NCBI GenBank assembly: GCA_024235175.1
Contig: JACKMX010000002.1
Coordinates: 558,001 to 622,000 of the forward strand
Direction: 5' to 3'
DNA length: 64,000 bases
DNA from: Chromatiaceae bacterium
Lineage (GTDB): Bacteria > Pseudomonadota > Gammaproteobacteria > Chromatiales > Chromatiaceae
The notes under the pieces: model-generated
What the model saw: only the letters and a program-made list of their open reading frames with translations
Database searches by the model: none
Told to the model about the DNA's origin: nothing
Made by a program: the position numbers and the translations under genes
Shown: positions 9,913 through 19,062 of the stretch, one piece after another
Position numbering within the stretch: the stretch's first letter is position 1
Layout of the letters: each line of letters opens with the position of its first letter

Positions 9913-10935
9913 TCAGTTTCTGGACTTGTCCACGATTTTGTTTGCCTTTATCCAGGGCATCATATCCCGCAGTCGTGCGCCCACCTCTTCGATCTGGTGT
10001 TCACGCCCAATACGGCGCTTGGCTTTCAATGTTGCCTGTCCGGCGCGATTCTCCAGAATGAATTCGCGTGCAAATTCACCGCTTTGTATCTCTTTCAGAA
10101 TGCGTCCCATTTCAGCCTTGGTCTGATCCGTGATAATACGGGGTCCCCGGGTAAGGTCGCCGTACTCCGCAGTGTTGGAGATTGAGTAACGCATGTTGGC
10201 GATACCGCCCTCGTACATCAGATCGACAATCAGTTTGAGTTCATGCAGGCATTCGAAATAGGCCATTTCCGGTGCATATCCTGCTTCTGTCAAGGTTTCA
10301 AATCCGGCCTGCACCAATGCGGTGGCACCTCCGCACAGTACTGCCTGCTCGCCGAACAGATCGGTCTCTGTCTCCTCCCTGAAACTGGTCTCGATAATAC
10401 CGGCACGGCCGCCACCATTGGCTGATGCATAGGAGAGCGCAATATCCTTGGCTCTGCCTGATGCATCCTGGAAGATCGCTATCAGACTCGGAACGCCGCC
10501 GCCCTGCACATAAGTGGAGCGAACCAGGTGACCCGGCCCTTTGGGCGCGATCATGATCACGTCCAGATCTTCACGCGGCACGATTTGTTCAAAATGGATA
10601 TTGAATCCGTGCGCGAAGGCGAGCGCTGCACCTTGCTTGATGTTGGGTGCAACCTGCTCCTGGTAGAGGCTGGCCTGGTGCTCATCAGGTGCCAGAATCA
10701 TAACGACATCCGCCTGCTGCACTGCCTCTTCGACGGGCTTTACCGCGAGCCCTGCGTTTTCTGCTTTGACTGCAGAACCGGATCCGCTGCGAAGCCCGAC
10801 GGTGACATCGACGCCTGAGTCCTTGAGGTTGTTGGCGTGTGCATGGCCCTGAGAGCCATAACCGATGATGGTCACCTTTCTGCCCTGAATCAGGGATAGG
10901 TCGGCGTCTTTGTCGTAGTAGATGTTCATGGTCAT
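9913..10935 (-). CDS. ilvC: Ketol-acid reductoisomerase (NADP+), class I
   Basis: Second common step of valine and isoleucine synthesis: isomerises and reduces acetohydroxy acids using NADPH and magnesium. The 340-residue protein is the short class I form. The Rossmann motif GYGSQGHAHANNLKDSG is near residue 25, with an arginine and serines after it (LRSGSGS) as expected for NADPH preference. The C-terminal knotted domain holds the metal residues in ETETDLFGEQAVLCGG and ECLHELKLIVDL. The start is at the first ATG; a second ATG lies two codons on. It is the third gene of the ilvI-ilvH-ilvC operon and is followed by an intrinsic terminator. Confidence 0.97.
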   Translation of the reverse strand: MTMNIYYDKDADLSLIQGRKVTIIGYGSQGHAHANNLKDSGVDVTVGLRSGSGSAVKAENAGLAVKPVEEAVQQADVVMILAPDEHQASLYQEQVAPNIKQGAALAFAHGFNIHFEQIVPREDLDVIMIAPKGPGHLVRSTYVQGGGVPSLIAIFQDASGRAKDIALSYASANGGGRAGIIETSFREETETDLFGEQAVLCGGATALVQAGFETLTEAGYAPEMAYFECLHELKLIVDLMYEGGIANMRYSISNTAEYGDLTRGPRIITDQTKAEMGRILKEIQSGEFAREFILENRAGQATLKAKRRIGREHQIEEVGARLRDMMPWIKANKIVDKSRN

Positions 10936-10976
10936 GGTTCAATTACCTTTAATACTTTATATGAATAAATCAAATG

Positions 10977-11468
10977 TCAAAGCTTCAAGCCTTTAGACCC
11001 GCGTGCAATACCCAAGGGCCCCGATCTGACCACTTCGACCACGGAATCTTCGTGCGCAGCTTTGATAAAGGCATCCAGCTTGGCGCTCTTTCCGGTCAGT
11101 TCCACGACAAAGGTGCTATCGGTAACGTCCACCACCTTGCCCCGGAAAATGTCGACCAGGCGTGCAATTTCATCCCTCCTGCCGTTGTCAGCCTTGAGCT
11201 TGATCATCATCATTTCCCGTTCAATGTGAGGACCGTCCGAGAGATCCAGAAGCTTTACCACCTCCACCAGCTTGTTCAACTGCTTGGTAATCTGTTCGAT
11301 TATCGCTTCGTCCCCACGAGTGACCAGAGTCATACGGGAGAGGGTGGGATCCTCGGTAGGCGCAACCGTCAGCGACTCAATATTATAACCGCGAGCGGAA
11401 AAGAGTCCTGCCACCCGGGAGAGCGCGCCTGATTCGTTTTCGATCAGGATGGAAATTATGTGTCTCAT
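10977..11468 (-). CDS. ilvH: Acetolactate synthase small (regulatory) subunit
   Basis: Regulatory subunit that confers valine feedback inhibition on acetolactate synthase. The 163-residue protein has an N-terminal ACT domain (MRHIISILIENESGALSRVA, then GLFSARGYNIESL) and a C-terminal ALS small-subunit domain (about 85-160). Its ATG overlaps the TGA of ilvI as ATGA, so the two are translationally coupled. Complete and of normal length. Confidence 0.96.
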   Translation of the reverse strand: MRHIISILIENESGALSRVAGLFSARGYNIESLTVAPTEDPTLSRMTLVTRGDEAIIEQITKQLNKLVEVVKLLDLSDGPHIEREMMMIKLKADNGRRDEIARLVDIFRGKVVDVTDSTFVVELTGKSAKLDAFIKAAHEDSVVEVVRSGPLGIARGSKGLKL

Positions 11469-13183
11469 ACCAGTTCGCTCCCAGGAGACATATACATTTC
11501 ATGATGACCCTTTCCGGCCTCGATCATGGGGTAGACGTTTTCAGTGGGATCGACAATCACGTCCATGAATACCAGCCGGTCCTTCATGGCGAAAGCCTCC
11601 TTCATCGCACCCTCCAGATCGTCTGGTTTCTCGATTTTCATGCCGACATGGCCGTAACTTTCGGCGAGCGTCACAAAATCCGGTAACGAATCGACGTAGG
11701 AATGCGAGTAGCGGCCGTCGTAGAAAAACTCCTGCCACTGGCGGACCATGCCCATATAGCCATTGTTTAGCAGCATGATCTTCAACGGCAGATCATACTG
11801 CTTGCAGGTCGCAAGCTCCTGAATACACATCTGAATACTGGCTTCACCGGTTATCACAGCCACTTCAGCATCGGGATGGGCCAACTGTATGCCAATACCC
11901 GCAGGCAGGCCGAAACCCATGGTGCCCAGACCGCCGGAGTTGATCCAGCGACGGGGCTTGTCGAATTGATAGAACTGTGCCGCGAACATCTGGTGTTGAC
12001 CCACATCGGATGCCACGAAAGCATCGCCTCTGGTAACCCGGTACAGGGTTTCCACCGCAAACTGCGGTTTGATGATGCCGCTGTTCTGATCGTACCTAAG
12101 GCAGCGCTTGCCGCGCCACTCCTCGATCTGTTTCCACCACTTGCTGACGGCGGCACTCTGAGGGCTCTTCTTACTCTCTTTGAGCACCTGCAACATATCC
12201 TCGAGCACCGAGCGGACCGGCCCCACAATGGGGACATCCACGCGCACGTTTTTCGAAATCGAGGAGGGGTCGATGTCGATGTGGATAATCGTCGCGTTGG
12301 GACAGAACTGGGCTATTTGACCGGTTACCCGGTCGTCGAAGCGCGCACCGACCGCGATCAGCGTATCGGTTTCGTGCATAGCCATGTTAGCCTCATAGGT
12401 GCCATGCATTCCAAGCATACCGAGAAACTGCTTGTCCGTGCCTGGATAAGCCCCCAGTCCCATCAGGGTGCTGGTGATGGGAAAACCCAAACTCCTGACG
12501 AGCTCCACCAGCTCCTTGTCAGCGTTGTCCAGGATTACGCCGCCTCCGGTATAGAATACCGGTTTTTCTGCAGCGAGCATCAGGTCAACCGCCTTCTTGA
12601 TCTGTCCCAGATGCCCCCTGGTAACCGGGTTGTATGAGCGCATCTTCATCTTCTTGGGATAACTGAAGGGGATCTTTACGTTGGGATCGGTAACATCTTT
12701 GGGAATATCGATAACCACCGGCCCGGGACGCCCCGAAGTAGCCAGATAAAATGCCTTACGGAAAGTGGAGGCTATATCCCGCACGTCTTTGATCAAAAAA
12801 TTGTGCTTGACACAGGGCCGGGTAATACCGACGGTATCCACCTCCTGAAAGGCATCGCTGCCGATGAACGGCGAGGGCACCTGGCCGGTCAACACCACCA
12901 TCGGAATGGAATCCATGTAGGCGGTGGCAATTCCGGTCACAGCATTGGTTGCGCCTGGTCCTGAAGTCACCAGGGCAACACCGGGCTTTCCACTGGACCT
13001 GGCAAAGCCATCCGCAGCATGCGTTGCACCCTGCTCGTGGCGAGCCAGAATATGTTTTACATCATTCTGTTTAAACAGAGCGTCGTAAATATGTAGCACA
13101 GCACCACCGGGATAGCCGAATACATACTCGACACCCTCCTCTTTCAAACACTGAATGACGATCTCGGCACCACTCAATTCCAC
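11465..13183 (-). CDS. ilvI: Acetolactate synthase large (catalytic) subunit
   Basis: ThDP-dependent enzyme that joins two pyruvates, or pyruvate and 2-oxobutyrate, in the first common step of branched-chain amino acid synthesis. The 572-residue protein has the catalytic glutamate in RHEQGATHAADGFAR, the FAD-binding middle domain, and the ThDP/metal motif ending in LLNNGYMGMVRQWQEFFY. It starts with GTG, supported by GGGAGG upstream. A TTGACC-17-TAATTT promoter candidate lies about 90-120 bases before it. No leader peptide rich in branched-chain codons could be seen, so attenuation is not supported. The symbol follows the ilvI-ilvH pairing; some annotations use ilvB. Confidence 0.96.
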   Translation of the reverse strand: MELSGAEIVIQCLKEEGVEYVFGYPGGAVLHIYDALFKQNDVKHILARHEQGATHAADGFARSSGKPGVALVTSGPGATNAVTGIATAYMDSIPMVVLTGQVPSPFIGSDAFQEVDTVGITRPCVKHNFLIKDVRDIASTFRKAFYLATSGRPGPVVIDIPKDVTDPNVKIPFSYPKKMKMRSYNPVTRGHLGQIKKAVDLMLAAEKPVFYTGGGVILDNADKELVELVRSLGFPITSTLMGLGAYPGTDKQFLGMLGMHGTYEANMAMHETDTLIAVGARFDDRVTGQIAQFCPNATIIHIDIDPSSISKNVRVDVPIVGPVRSVLEDMLQVLKESKKSPQSAAVSKWWKQIEEWRGKRCLRYDQNSGIIKPQFAVETLYRVTRGDAFVASDVGQHQMFAAQFYQFDKPRRWINSGGLGTMGFGLPAGIGIQLAHPDAEVAVITGEASIQMCIQELATCKQYDLPLKIMLLNNGYMGMVRQWQEFFYDGRYSHSYVDSLPDFVTLAESYGHVGMKIEKPDDLEGAMKEAFAMKDRLVFMDVIVDPTENVYPMIEAGKGHHEMYMSPGSELV

Positions 13184-13272
13184 GACAACAACCTCCCACA
13201 GACTGAAACGGCTGCACCCGTTCAGTTACGCGTCAGTTTAGTTAAACCAGGGATAAATCACAGAAACTTTGC

Positions 13273-13301
13273 AAATTACTAATATTGCACGGACAGGTCA
13301 A
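13273..13301 (-). promoter_or_regulatory. Candidate sigma-70 promoter for ilvI-ilvH-ilvC
   Basis: On the minus strand TTGACC (13296-13301) and TAATTT (13273-13278) are separated by 17 bases, upstream of the ilvI GTG. The -35 match is good and the -10 match is moderate. Nothing else clear is seen in the gap 13184-13456. Confidence 0.42.
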
Positions 13302-13456
13302 GCAGCAGAGTGATGAAAAGAGGGCCGAAAGCGGTTTTATGGTTAAATCAACCTGAATAACCCCAACACCATGAATGAATAATGCGATATTGACAATAGA
13401 CCTGGGCTTCTACCTTATCGCATAATTGGCGGCGTATGAACAGGAAGGCTCCAACC

Positions 13457-13909
13457 ATGATGCCACTTCGCTTGAGTGCAATAATAGCCGGCATCCTGCT
13501 GTCGGCGGCGCTCCACGCCGGCGTTTACCGCTGGGTCGATGAAAACGGTGTTACCGTCTATTCGCAGGTTCCACCTCCGGCTGATATCGAGAAAAAACTG
13601 ATGGAAGCTCCGCCGCCACCTCCGGTTTCGGAAGAAAAAGCCTGGGAAGAGGTAAACCGGGATTGGAGAGAGATGCGCGACAGGCAGGATGTCACCAAAG
13701 AGCAGGCGATCGCGGATTCGGAAAAGCAGGAGAAACAGCAGAAGCAGGAGGAAAACTGTGAAACCGCACAACGCTCGATCAAGGAGTTGCGTAATCCGGA
13801 TATAAAGTTCATCAAAAAACGTGACGGAACAACTGAACGCCTCTCGGCCAAAGAGCGTGAGAAGCAACTCAGTAAGGCTCGTGAAATGGAAGAGGAGTAC
13901 TGCAGATAG
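13457..13909 (+). CDS. DUF4124 domain periplasmic protein
   Basis: A 150-residue exported protein of unknown function. It has a signal peptide (MMPLRLSAIIAGILLSAALH ending in AG) and then the DUF4124 core YRWVDENGVTVYSQVPP, found in many small proteobacterial envelope proteins. A proline run and a long charged, glutamine- and lysine-rich helix follow, with two cysteines (ENCE and a near-terminal C) that could pair. The start is set by AGGAAGG 8 bases before tandem ATGs; an ATG seven codons upstream is less likely. It converges on lapD with a gap of 12 bases. Confidence 0.82.
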   Translation: MMPLRLSAIIAGILLSAALHAGVYRWVDENGVTVYSQVPPPADIEKKLMEAPPPPPVSEEKAWEEVNRDWREMRDRQDVTKEQAIADSEKQEKQQKQEENCETAQRSIKELRNPDIKFIKKRDGTTERLSAKEREKQLSKAREMEEEYCR

Positions 13910-13921
13910 CAGTCACCGCTC

Positions 13922-15874
13922 TCACCCCGGACGCCCGATAAAATATCCCTGGGCTCCGTCAATATTTAATGTTGACAGTAGATCCCACTGCTCTTCCGAC
14001 TCGATCGATTCGGCGATTACCTGAATATCCAGGCCGTGTGCAATCTTGCTCAAAGACTGCAGAAAAAACTGATTATCCAGATTTTTTCCAAGTGACCGCA
14101 TATAGCTCCCGTCCACTTTCAGATAGTGCGCCTTGAGCGACTGCAGATAGGCAAACGAGCTGAATCCCCGCCCAAAGTGATCCAACGAGAATTGGCATCC
14201 GTATCGCTCCAGCAGTTGCACCAGATTACGCACTTCGTCAATTATGGCCACGGCTCCGAATTCAGCTATTTCGAAAACCAGGTTGGCGGCAACTGTTCGA
14301 TCGATTCGCAACTGGTGCTCCAGCCAGTCCAGAAAACCGGGGGTCTTGAGGGAATAGGGGGACAGATTGACGGCGTAGCGCTTCTCCCCCTGCTGCTGAA
14401 GCCGTTTCAGCACCTGTGTTATCACCGCCCGATCGATCTCTGCAGTCAATCCAGCTCGCTCCGCCTGTGGCATGAAAATACCTGCGTTAAGCACTATTTC
14501 ATCACCGTTTTCAGTCTGGTCCAGAAGTCTTACCAACACCTCTTCGTGTAGTAATTTCCGTTCCGGGCAGCTGCATACCGGTTGAGTATGGAGCCTGAGA
14601 CGGTTCATCGCCAGGCACTGTTCAATAAAGACACGCCAGGCGGAGGCGCTTCTTACCGGAACCAAACCGTTACCCTCCGCATTCATCAGCTTCCAGCCCC
14701 CAGGACCTGCGGAGCGGGCAGCTTGCAGTGCCATATCTGCTTTTGACATCAGTTCCGTGGGAGAATCCACGCCATCGAAAAAAGCCAGGCCGACATGAAC
14801 CGGACCGGCATCAGTCAACCCATCCGCTCCGCCCAATGCGGATAACGCAGTGCAAAGTCTGGCGCCGAGCTCAGAACCCTGCTGCACGCTGAAATTCTGC
14901 GCCAGCAACGCAAAATTGGCGCCTCCCAGATGTGCCAACACATGGTGCGGAATCTGGCCGGCACATTCACTCAATTTGCCCGCTGTCACGCGCAACAGTT
15001 CGTCACCTGCAGCAAAACCCTTGTCGTCGTTATATCTCTTGAACTCCCGCAGCTGAATCAATGCCAACACGCCGGAGGCAAACTCTTCCGGTGAATCTAT
15101 AAGATTTGCCAGAGTATTCCTGAAATGGCGGCGATTGCTGAGGCGTGTAACCGGATGCTGGTAAGCCTGGCGACGCAGTCCTGCGGCCAGCTGCTCAGAC
15201 TCTTTGAGCATTATTTTTACTCGATTTGCAAGCCGATTCATCGCTTCGACGATACGGCGCAGATCGCTGGTCTTCGGAAGTGGTTCAAGTACCGGAAAGT
15301 CGCGCCTGCAAATAGCATCAGCCTGCCATTCGATGTCGCGCAACGGCTTTAAGAGCCATCGGAGCAAAACCACACCCAGCAGGGAGGCCAGCACCGCACT
15401 GAGCAGAAACCAGCGGAACATATCGCTGATATTGCGCCACAACTGTGCGTAGGCGAATCCGGGGTGACTGCTGACCTTGACCACGCCAGTCTGCTGCCAT
15501 CCGGACATGACCATAGCCTCGCCTTCCGGAGTCTGTAGAGTCAGTTGGTTGACGAACCAGTCAGGAACCCCATCGATCTTGAGCGGAATCTTGCGCTCAA
15601 CGACGGGGCTCCCGTCTATTTTTTCGATCCGGATCATCCGGTAGAAGCCCCGGTCGAACATCGCATCCGTCATGGATTCGATAGATGCCTGGTCGTTTTC
15701 AAAAAGTGACCGGGATATGGAGAGTCCAAGCGAGGTTGCGGCATCCTGAGCATGGGAGGCAAGCTGATCTTCCAGGTACTGCTGGCTGTTACGTACACCA
15801 ATAACAAAGGCGCCAGTCAGCACCAGCGCAATCATCAGCAGAAGCAATATTACCAGCTGTCTGGAGAGCGTCAT
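13922..15874 (-). CDS. lapD: LapD-like c-di-GMP receptor (degenerate GGDEF-EAL)
   Basis: Inner-membrane receptor that senses cytoplasmic cyclic di-GMP and sequesters the periplasmic protease LapG, so that a surface adhesin is kept. The 650 residues match P. fluorescens LapD in length and order: TM1 (about 7-27), a periplasmic LapD/MoxY-type domain (28-150), TM2 (about 153-172), HAMP (173-225), GGDEF (230-385) and EAL (400-650). GGDEF is degenerate (GGANF). EAL is degenerate too (EEVLVRL, and LDHFGRGFSS in place of DDFGTG), as expected of a receptor rather than an enzyme. It lies behind lapG on the same strand. No adhesin or type I secretion genes are in the window. Confidence 0.93.
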   Translation of the reverse strand: MTLSRQLVILLLLMIALVLTGAFVIGVRNSQQYLEDQLASHAQDAATSLGLSISRSLFENDQASIESMTDAMFDRGFYRMIRIEKIDGSPVVERKIPLKIDGVPDWFVNQLTLQTPEGEAMVMSGWQQTGVVKVSSHPGFAYAQLWRNISDMFRWFLLSAVLASLLGVVLLRWLLKPLRDIEWQADAICRRDFPVLEPLPKTSDLRRIVEAMNRLANRVKIMLKESEQLAAGLRRQAYQHPVTRLSNRRHFRNTLANLIDSPEEFASGVLALIQLREFKRYNDDKGFAAGDELLRVTAGKLSECAGQIPHHVLAHLGGANFALLAQNFSVQQGSELGARLCTALSALGGADGLTDAGPVHVGLAFFDGVDSPTELMSKADMALQAARSAGPGGWKLMNAEGNGLVPVRSASAWRVFIEQCLAMNRLRLHTQPVCSCPERKLLHEEVLVRLLDQTENGDEIVLNAGIFMPQAERAGLTAEIDRAVITQVLKRLQQQGEKRYAVNLSPYSLKTPGFLDWLEHQLRIDRTVAANLVFEIAEFGAVAIIDEVRNLVQLLERYGCQFSLDHFGRGFSSFAYLQSLKAHYLKVDGSYMRSLGKNLDNQFFLQSLSKIAHGLDIQVIAESIESEEQWDLLSTLNIDGAQGYFIGRPG

Positions 15875-15914
15875 CTCGGCTGTCCGATGGTGGAGTTAAC
15901 CTCTGTTTCGGCGA

Positions 15915-16604
15915 TCATCGTTTATCCTCTATCTCCATTCTTTTACGCAGATCCTGCCACAAGCCGATACGATCTGACTTGCCGACATACTGACCCAGTC
16001 CCCGACTCTTGGCCAACCACAAATCACTGGCGTTGAAACTGTAAACTGGCACCAGATCAGGACGCTGATCAGCAGGAACAATTTTACCGACTATATTATC
16101 AAGCACCTCCGGCACCGACCCGGGGGTTTTATAATAGGCAAGCACCATATGCGCCTGATTGAGGCTCACGGCTTTGACGTACATGATACGTAGCTTATCA
16201 TCCTGCACACCCAACTCGCGCAGGGTGAAATATTTGGCAATGGAGTAGTCCTCGCAATCAGCACCTCCAATCCCCATAGCCTCCACCGGTGTCGCCCAGT
16301 AGTCCTCCTTCCCCCAGAGTTTGAGATCGGTACTGAACTTCAGTCGGTTGAAAAAATCATTTACCAGGAGAAGTTTGGTTGGTTCATCCTTGTTCCGGTT
16401 TTCTGACATCAGCCGCCGCCATGCAAGCACCCGCTCAGCTGCTGCGACACCATATTTCTCCTCCACCCAGGTTCTGGAGCCGGTTGTGTCATCGCTTTTT
16501 CCCGCGTATGCGAAACTCAACCACAGCGCAATCAGCAACCGGAACGCACCGCGCACAGAAAAAGACCAGTTTCCATTGTAGATTGCAATAGCCGGGCGCC
16601 TCAC
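15915..16604 (-). CDS. lapG: LapG-like periplasmic transglutaminase-fold cysteine protease
   Basis: Calcium-dependent protease that cuts the N-terminus of large biofilm adhesins when c-di-GMP is low. It has the bacterial transglutaminase-like cysteine proteinase fold (BTLCP, PF06035), with catalytic C117 in GGADCEDYSIAKY, H152 in NQAHMVLAYY and D169 in PEVLDN. A hydrophobic segment (FRLLIALWLSFAYAG) serves as signal peptide. The start is unsure: GTG at 16604 gives a long N-region and GTG at 16553 a more typical signal peptide; neither has a strong ribosome site. lapD follows 40 bases later, the standard pair. Confidence 0.92.
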   Translation of the reverse strand: MRRPAIAIYNGNWSFSVRGAFRLLIALWLSFAYAGKSDDTTGSRTWVEEKYGVAAAERVLAWRRLMSENRNKDEPTKLLLVNDFFNRLKFSTDLKLWGKEDYWATPVEAMGIGGADCEDYSIAKYFTLRELGVQDDKLRIMYVKAVSLNQAHMVLAYYKTPGSVPEVLDNIVGKIVPADQRPDLVPVYSFNASDLWLAKSRGLGQYVGKSDRIGLWQDLRKRMEIEDKR

Positions 16605-16698
16605 CGGAATATGGGGAAACAGTTGTTACATACCCACTGCGGATAAAACTGTTTACACGCCTGATTAGCGTCCAAAGTGCAGCAAATCTGAACCATCA

Positions 16699-16704
16699 TA
16701 TAAT
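16699..16704 (+). promoter_or_regulatory. Candidate -10 box for proS-fabA
   Basis: A perfect TATAAT about 88 bases before the proS ATG, in the intergenic gap between lapG and proS. No convincing -35 hexamer is present. Confidence 0.35.
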
Positions 16705-16791
16705 TCCAACACGCGTCATGGTGAGTTCACTTACAAATTGTGCCGCAACCGGGATAGAATATTGAATTTTACCCCGACCTTACGGACTGCA

Positions 16792-18528
16792 ATGCGTACA
16801 TCACAGTTTCCACTTCAGACTCTCAAAGAGATCCCTGCCGACGCTGAAATCGCCAGCCACCAGCTCATGCTGCGGGCCGGACTTATCAGAAAACTGGCCG
16901 CTGGCCTATATACCTGGCTGCCGCTCGGTCTGAGAGTCCTGAAGAAGGTGGAGAAGATTATCCGCGAGGAGATGGACAGGGCGGGCGCATTAGAGGTGCT
17001 GATGCCGGCGGTGCAACCGGCTGAGTTATGGCAGGAGTCGGGGCGCTGGGATAAATACGGGCCGGAATTACTGCGTATCTCCGACCGCCACCAGAGAGAG
17101 TTCTGTTTTGGCCCCACCCACGAGGAGATCATCACCGAACTGGCGCGTAATGAGTTGCACAGCTACAGACAGCTGCCCATCAACTTCTACCAGATACAGA
17201 TGAAGTTCAGAGATGAAATCCGGCCACGTTTTGGTGTCATGCGGGCACGTGAGTTTCTTATGAAGGACGCCTACTCGTTCCATCTGGATCAAGCCTCACT
17301 GCAGCAGACTTACGAACTCATGCACGAAACCTACTCGCGCATTTTTACCCGCTGTGGCCTCCGGTTTCGGGCAGTGCAGGCAGATAGCGGAGCCATCGGT
17401 GGCAGCTCCTCCCATGAGTTCCATGTCATGGCAGACTCGGGAGAGGACGCCATAGCATTCTCTTCTGAGGGCGGCTATGCCGCCAATGTGGAAAAAGCGG
17501 AAGCACTCGCGCCCGCCGCCCCACACGCCGCCCCACACGCCGCCCCGGCACAGGAACTGCGCATGGTCGATACCCCCAACGCCAGAACGATCCAGGATCT
17601 GGTGGAACAGTTTCAGCAACCGATTGAACAGACAATAAAAACCCTGGTGGTTGCTGCTTCCGAAGCGCAGGAGTCGAAGCTGATAGCGCTGCTGGTGCGA
17701 GGCGACCATGAACTGAATGAGATCAAGGCGGATAATCTTCCCCAAGTCGCTTCGCCCCTGCGCTTTGCCACGGATAATGAGATTGAACAGGCGATCGGCG
17801 CCAGCCCGGGATCACTGGGTCCGATCAATCTTCCGATACCCTGTATCGCGGACCGGACTGTAGCTTCGATGGTGAATTTCAGTGCGGGCGCCAACATCAA
17901 TGGAAAACACTATTTCGGAATAAACTGGAAGCGCGATCTGCCTCTGCCTCAGATCGAGGATCTGCGTACCGTTGTTGAGGGTGATCCAAGTCCGGATGGA
18001 AAGGGAACGTTGACCATAGCGCGCGGCATAGAAGTCGGACATATTTTTCAGCTCGGCCGGAAGTACAGTGAAGCCATGCAGGCCAGTGTGCTCGACGCGG
18101 ATGGCCGCGCTCAGGTGATGACCATGGGGTGTTACGGAATCGGTGTATCGCGGGTTGTGGCCGCCGCCATCGAGCAGAGCCATGATCAGCAGGGTATCGT
18201 CTGGCCCGATTCCATTGCGCCGTTTCATGTCGCTCTGTTACCAATGAAAATAGCTAAATCACAACGGGTGAAAGAGGCTGTGGACCGCCTGTATGCAGAA
18301 ATGACTGAGGCTGGCATCGAAGTCCTGCTGGATGACAGAGACGTACGGCCGGGAGTTATGTTTGCGGATATGGAACTGATCGGCATCCCCCACAGGGTGG
18401 TGGTCGGTGAACGAAGTCTCGATCAGGGAGAGGTGGAATATCGTGGGCGTACAGACAGCGAAAACAGTATGATCGGGCTGGAACGGATTGTTCCATTTTT
18501 AAAAGAAAAACTGACATTGGAATTTTAA
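16792..18528 (+). CDS. proS: Prolyl-tRNA synthetase (bacterial type)
   Basis: Charges tRNA-Pro. The 578-residue protein has class II motifs: motif 1 around VLMPAVQPAELWQESGRW, motif 2 around FCFGPTHEEI with FRDEIRPRFGVMRAREFLMK, and motif 3 near MGCYGIGVSR. A YbaK-like editing insertion lies between about 230 and 400, and the anticodon-binding domain is at the end. The start is the ATG of MRTSQFPLQTLKEIPADAEI; 18 upstream in-frame codons look non-coding. Near residue 245 a run APHAAPHAAPA is encoded by a duplicated 12-bp unit in the linker before the editing domain. Its TAA overlaps the fabA ATG by one base. Confidence 0.97.
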   Translation: MRTSQFPLQTLKEIPADAEIASHQLMLRAGLIRKLAAGLYTWLPLGLRVLKKVEKIIREEMDRAGALEVLMPAVQPAELWQESGRWDKYGPELLRISDRHQREFCFGPTHEEIITELARNELHSYRQLPINFYQIQMKFRDEIRPRFGVMRAREFLMKDAYSFHLDQASLQQTYELMHETYSRIFTRCGLRFRAVQADSGAIGGSSSHEFHVMADSGEDAIAFSSEGGYAANVEKAEALAPAAPHAAPHAAPAQELRMVDTPNARTIQDLVEQFQQPIEQTIKTLVVAASEAQESKLIALLVRGDHELNEIKADNLPQVASPLRFATDNEIEQAIGASPGSLGPINLPIPCIADRTVASMVNFSAGANINGKHYFGINWKRDLPLPQIEDLRTVVEGDPSPDGKGTLTIARGIEVGHIFQLGRKYSEAMQASVLDADGRAQVMTMGCYGIGVSRVVAAAIEQSHDQQGIVWPDSIAPFHVALLPMKIAKSQRVKEAVDRLYAEMTEAGIEVLLDDRDVRPGVMFADMELIGIPHRVVVGERSLDQGEVEYRGRTDSENSMIGLERIVPFLKEKLTLEF

Positions 18529-19043
18529 TGGCAAAAGAACAGAGCTTTACCAGAGAGGAGCTTTTGGACTGCGGCTACGGACGCATGTTCGGACCCGGCA
18601 ACGCCCAACTCCCCGTCCCCAATATGCTGATGATGGATCGTGTGGTCAGTATTACCGATAATGGGGGCGCCTTCGGCAAGGGGGGCATACATGCCGAGTT
18701 GGATATCAACCCGGATCTCTGGTTCTTCAAATGCCACTTTCCGGGTGACCCGGTCATGCCAGGTTGCCTCGGTTTGGATGCCATGTGGCAGGCGGTCGGC
18801 TTTTTCCTGGCATGGATCGGCAATCCCGGTCACGGCAGGGCGCTTGGGGTGGGCGAAGTGAAGTTCACTGGACAGGTGCTGCCCAGCGCGAGCATGGTAA
18901 CCTACCGGCTGGATATGAAACGCGTCATCAGCCGTAAACTGGTACTGGGCGTTGCCGACGGAGTTGTAGAAGTCGACGGCCGGGTGATCTACACAGCCAA
19001 AGATCTGCGCGTGGGGCTGTTCGCCAACACCGATAGTTTCTGA
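18528..19043 (+). CDS. fabA: 3-hydroxydecanoyl-ACP dehydratase/isomerase
   Basis: Bifunctional enzyme that makes the cis-3 double bond needed for unsaturated fatty acids in anaerobic-type synthesis. The 171 residues form a hot-dog fold with the active-site His in CHFPGDPVMPGCLGLDAMWQ and the partner Asp in the same motif. Length equals E. coli FabA (172). It is joined to proS by a TAATG stop-start overlap. No fabB follows; oxyR converges 19 bases away, so the usual fabA-fabB pairing is broken here. Confidence 0.96.
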   Translation: MAKEQSFTREELLDCGYGRMFGPGNAQLPVPNMLMMDRVVSITDNGGAFGKGGIHAELDINPDLWFFKCHFPGDPVMPGCLGLDAMWQAVGFFLAWIGNPGHGRALGVGEVKFTGQVLPSASMVTYRLDMKRVISRKLVLGVADGVVEVDGRVIYTAKDLRVGLFANTDSF

Positions 19044-19062
19044 GAGCGACAATACCGGTTGG

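Noticed and set aside
13184..13456. Attenuator leader peptide for the ilv operon
   Set aside because: No short frame rich in Leu, Ile or Val codons and no alternative hairpins were seen on the minus strand.
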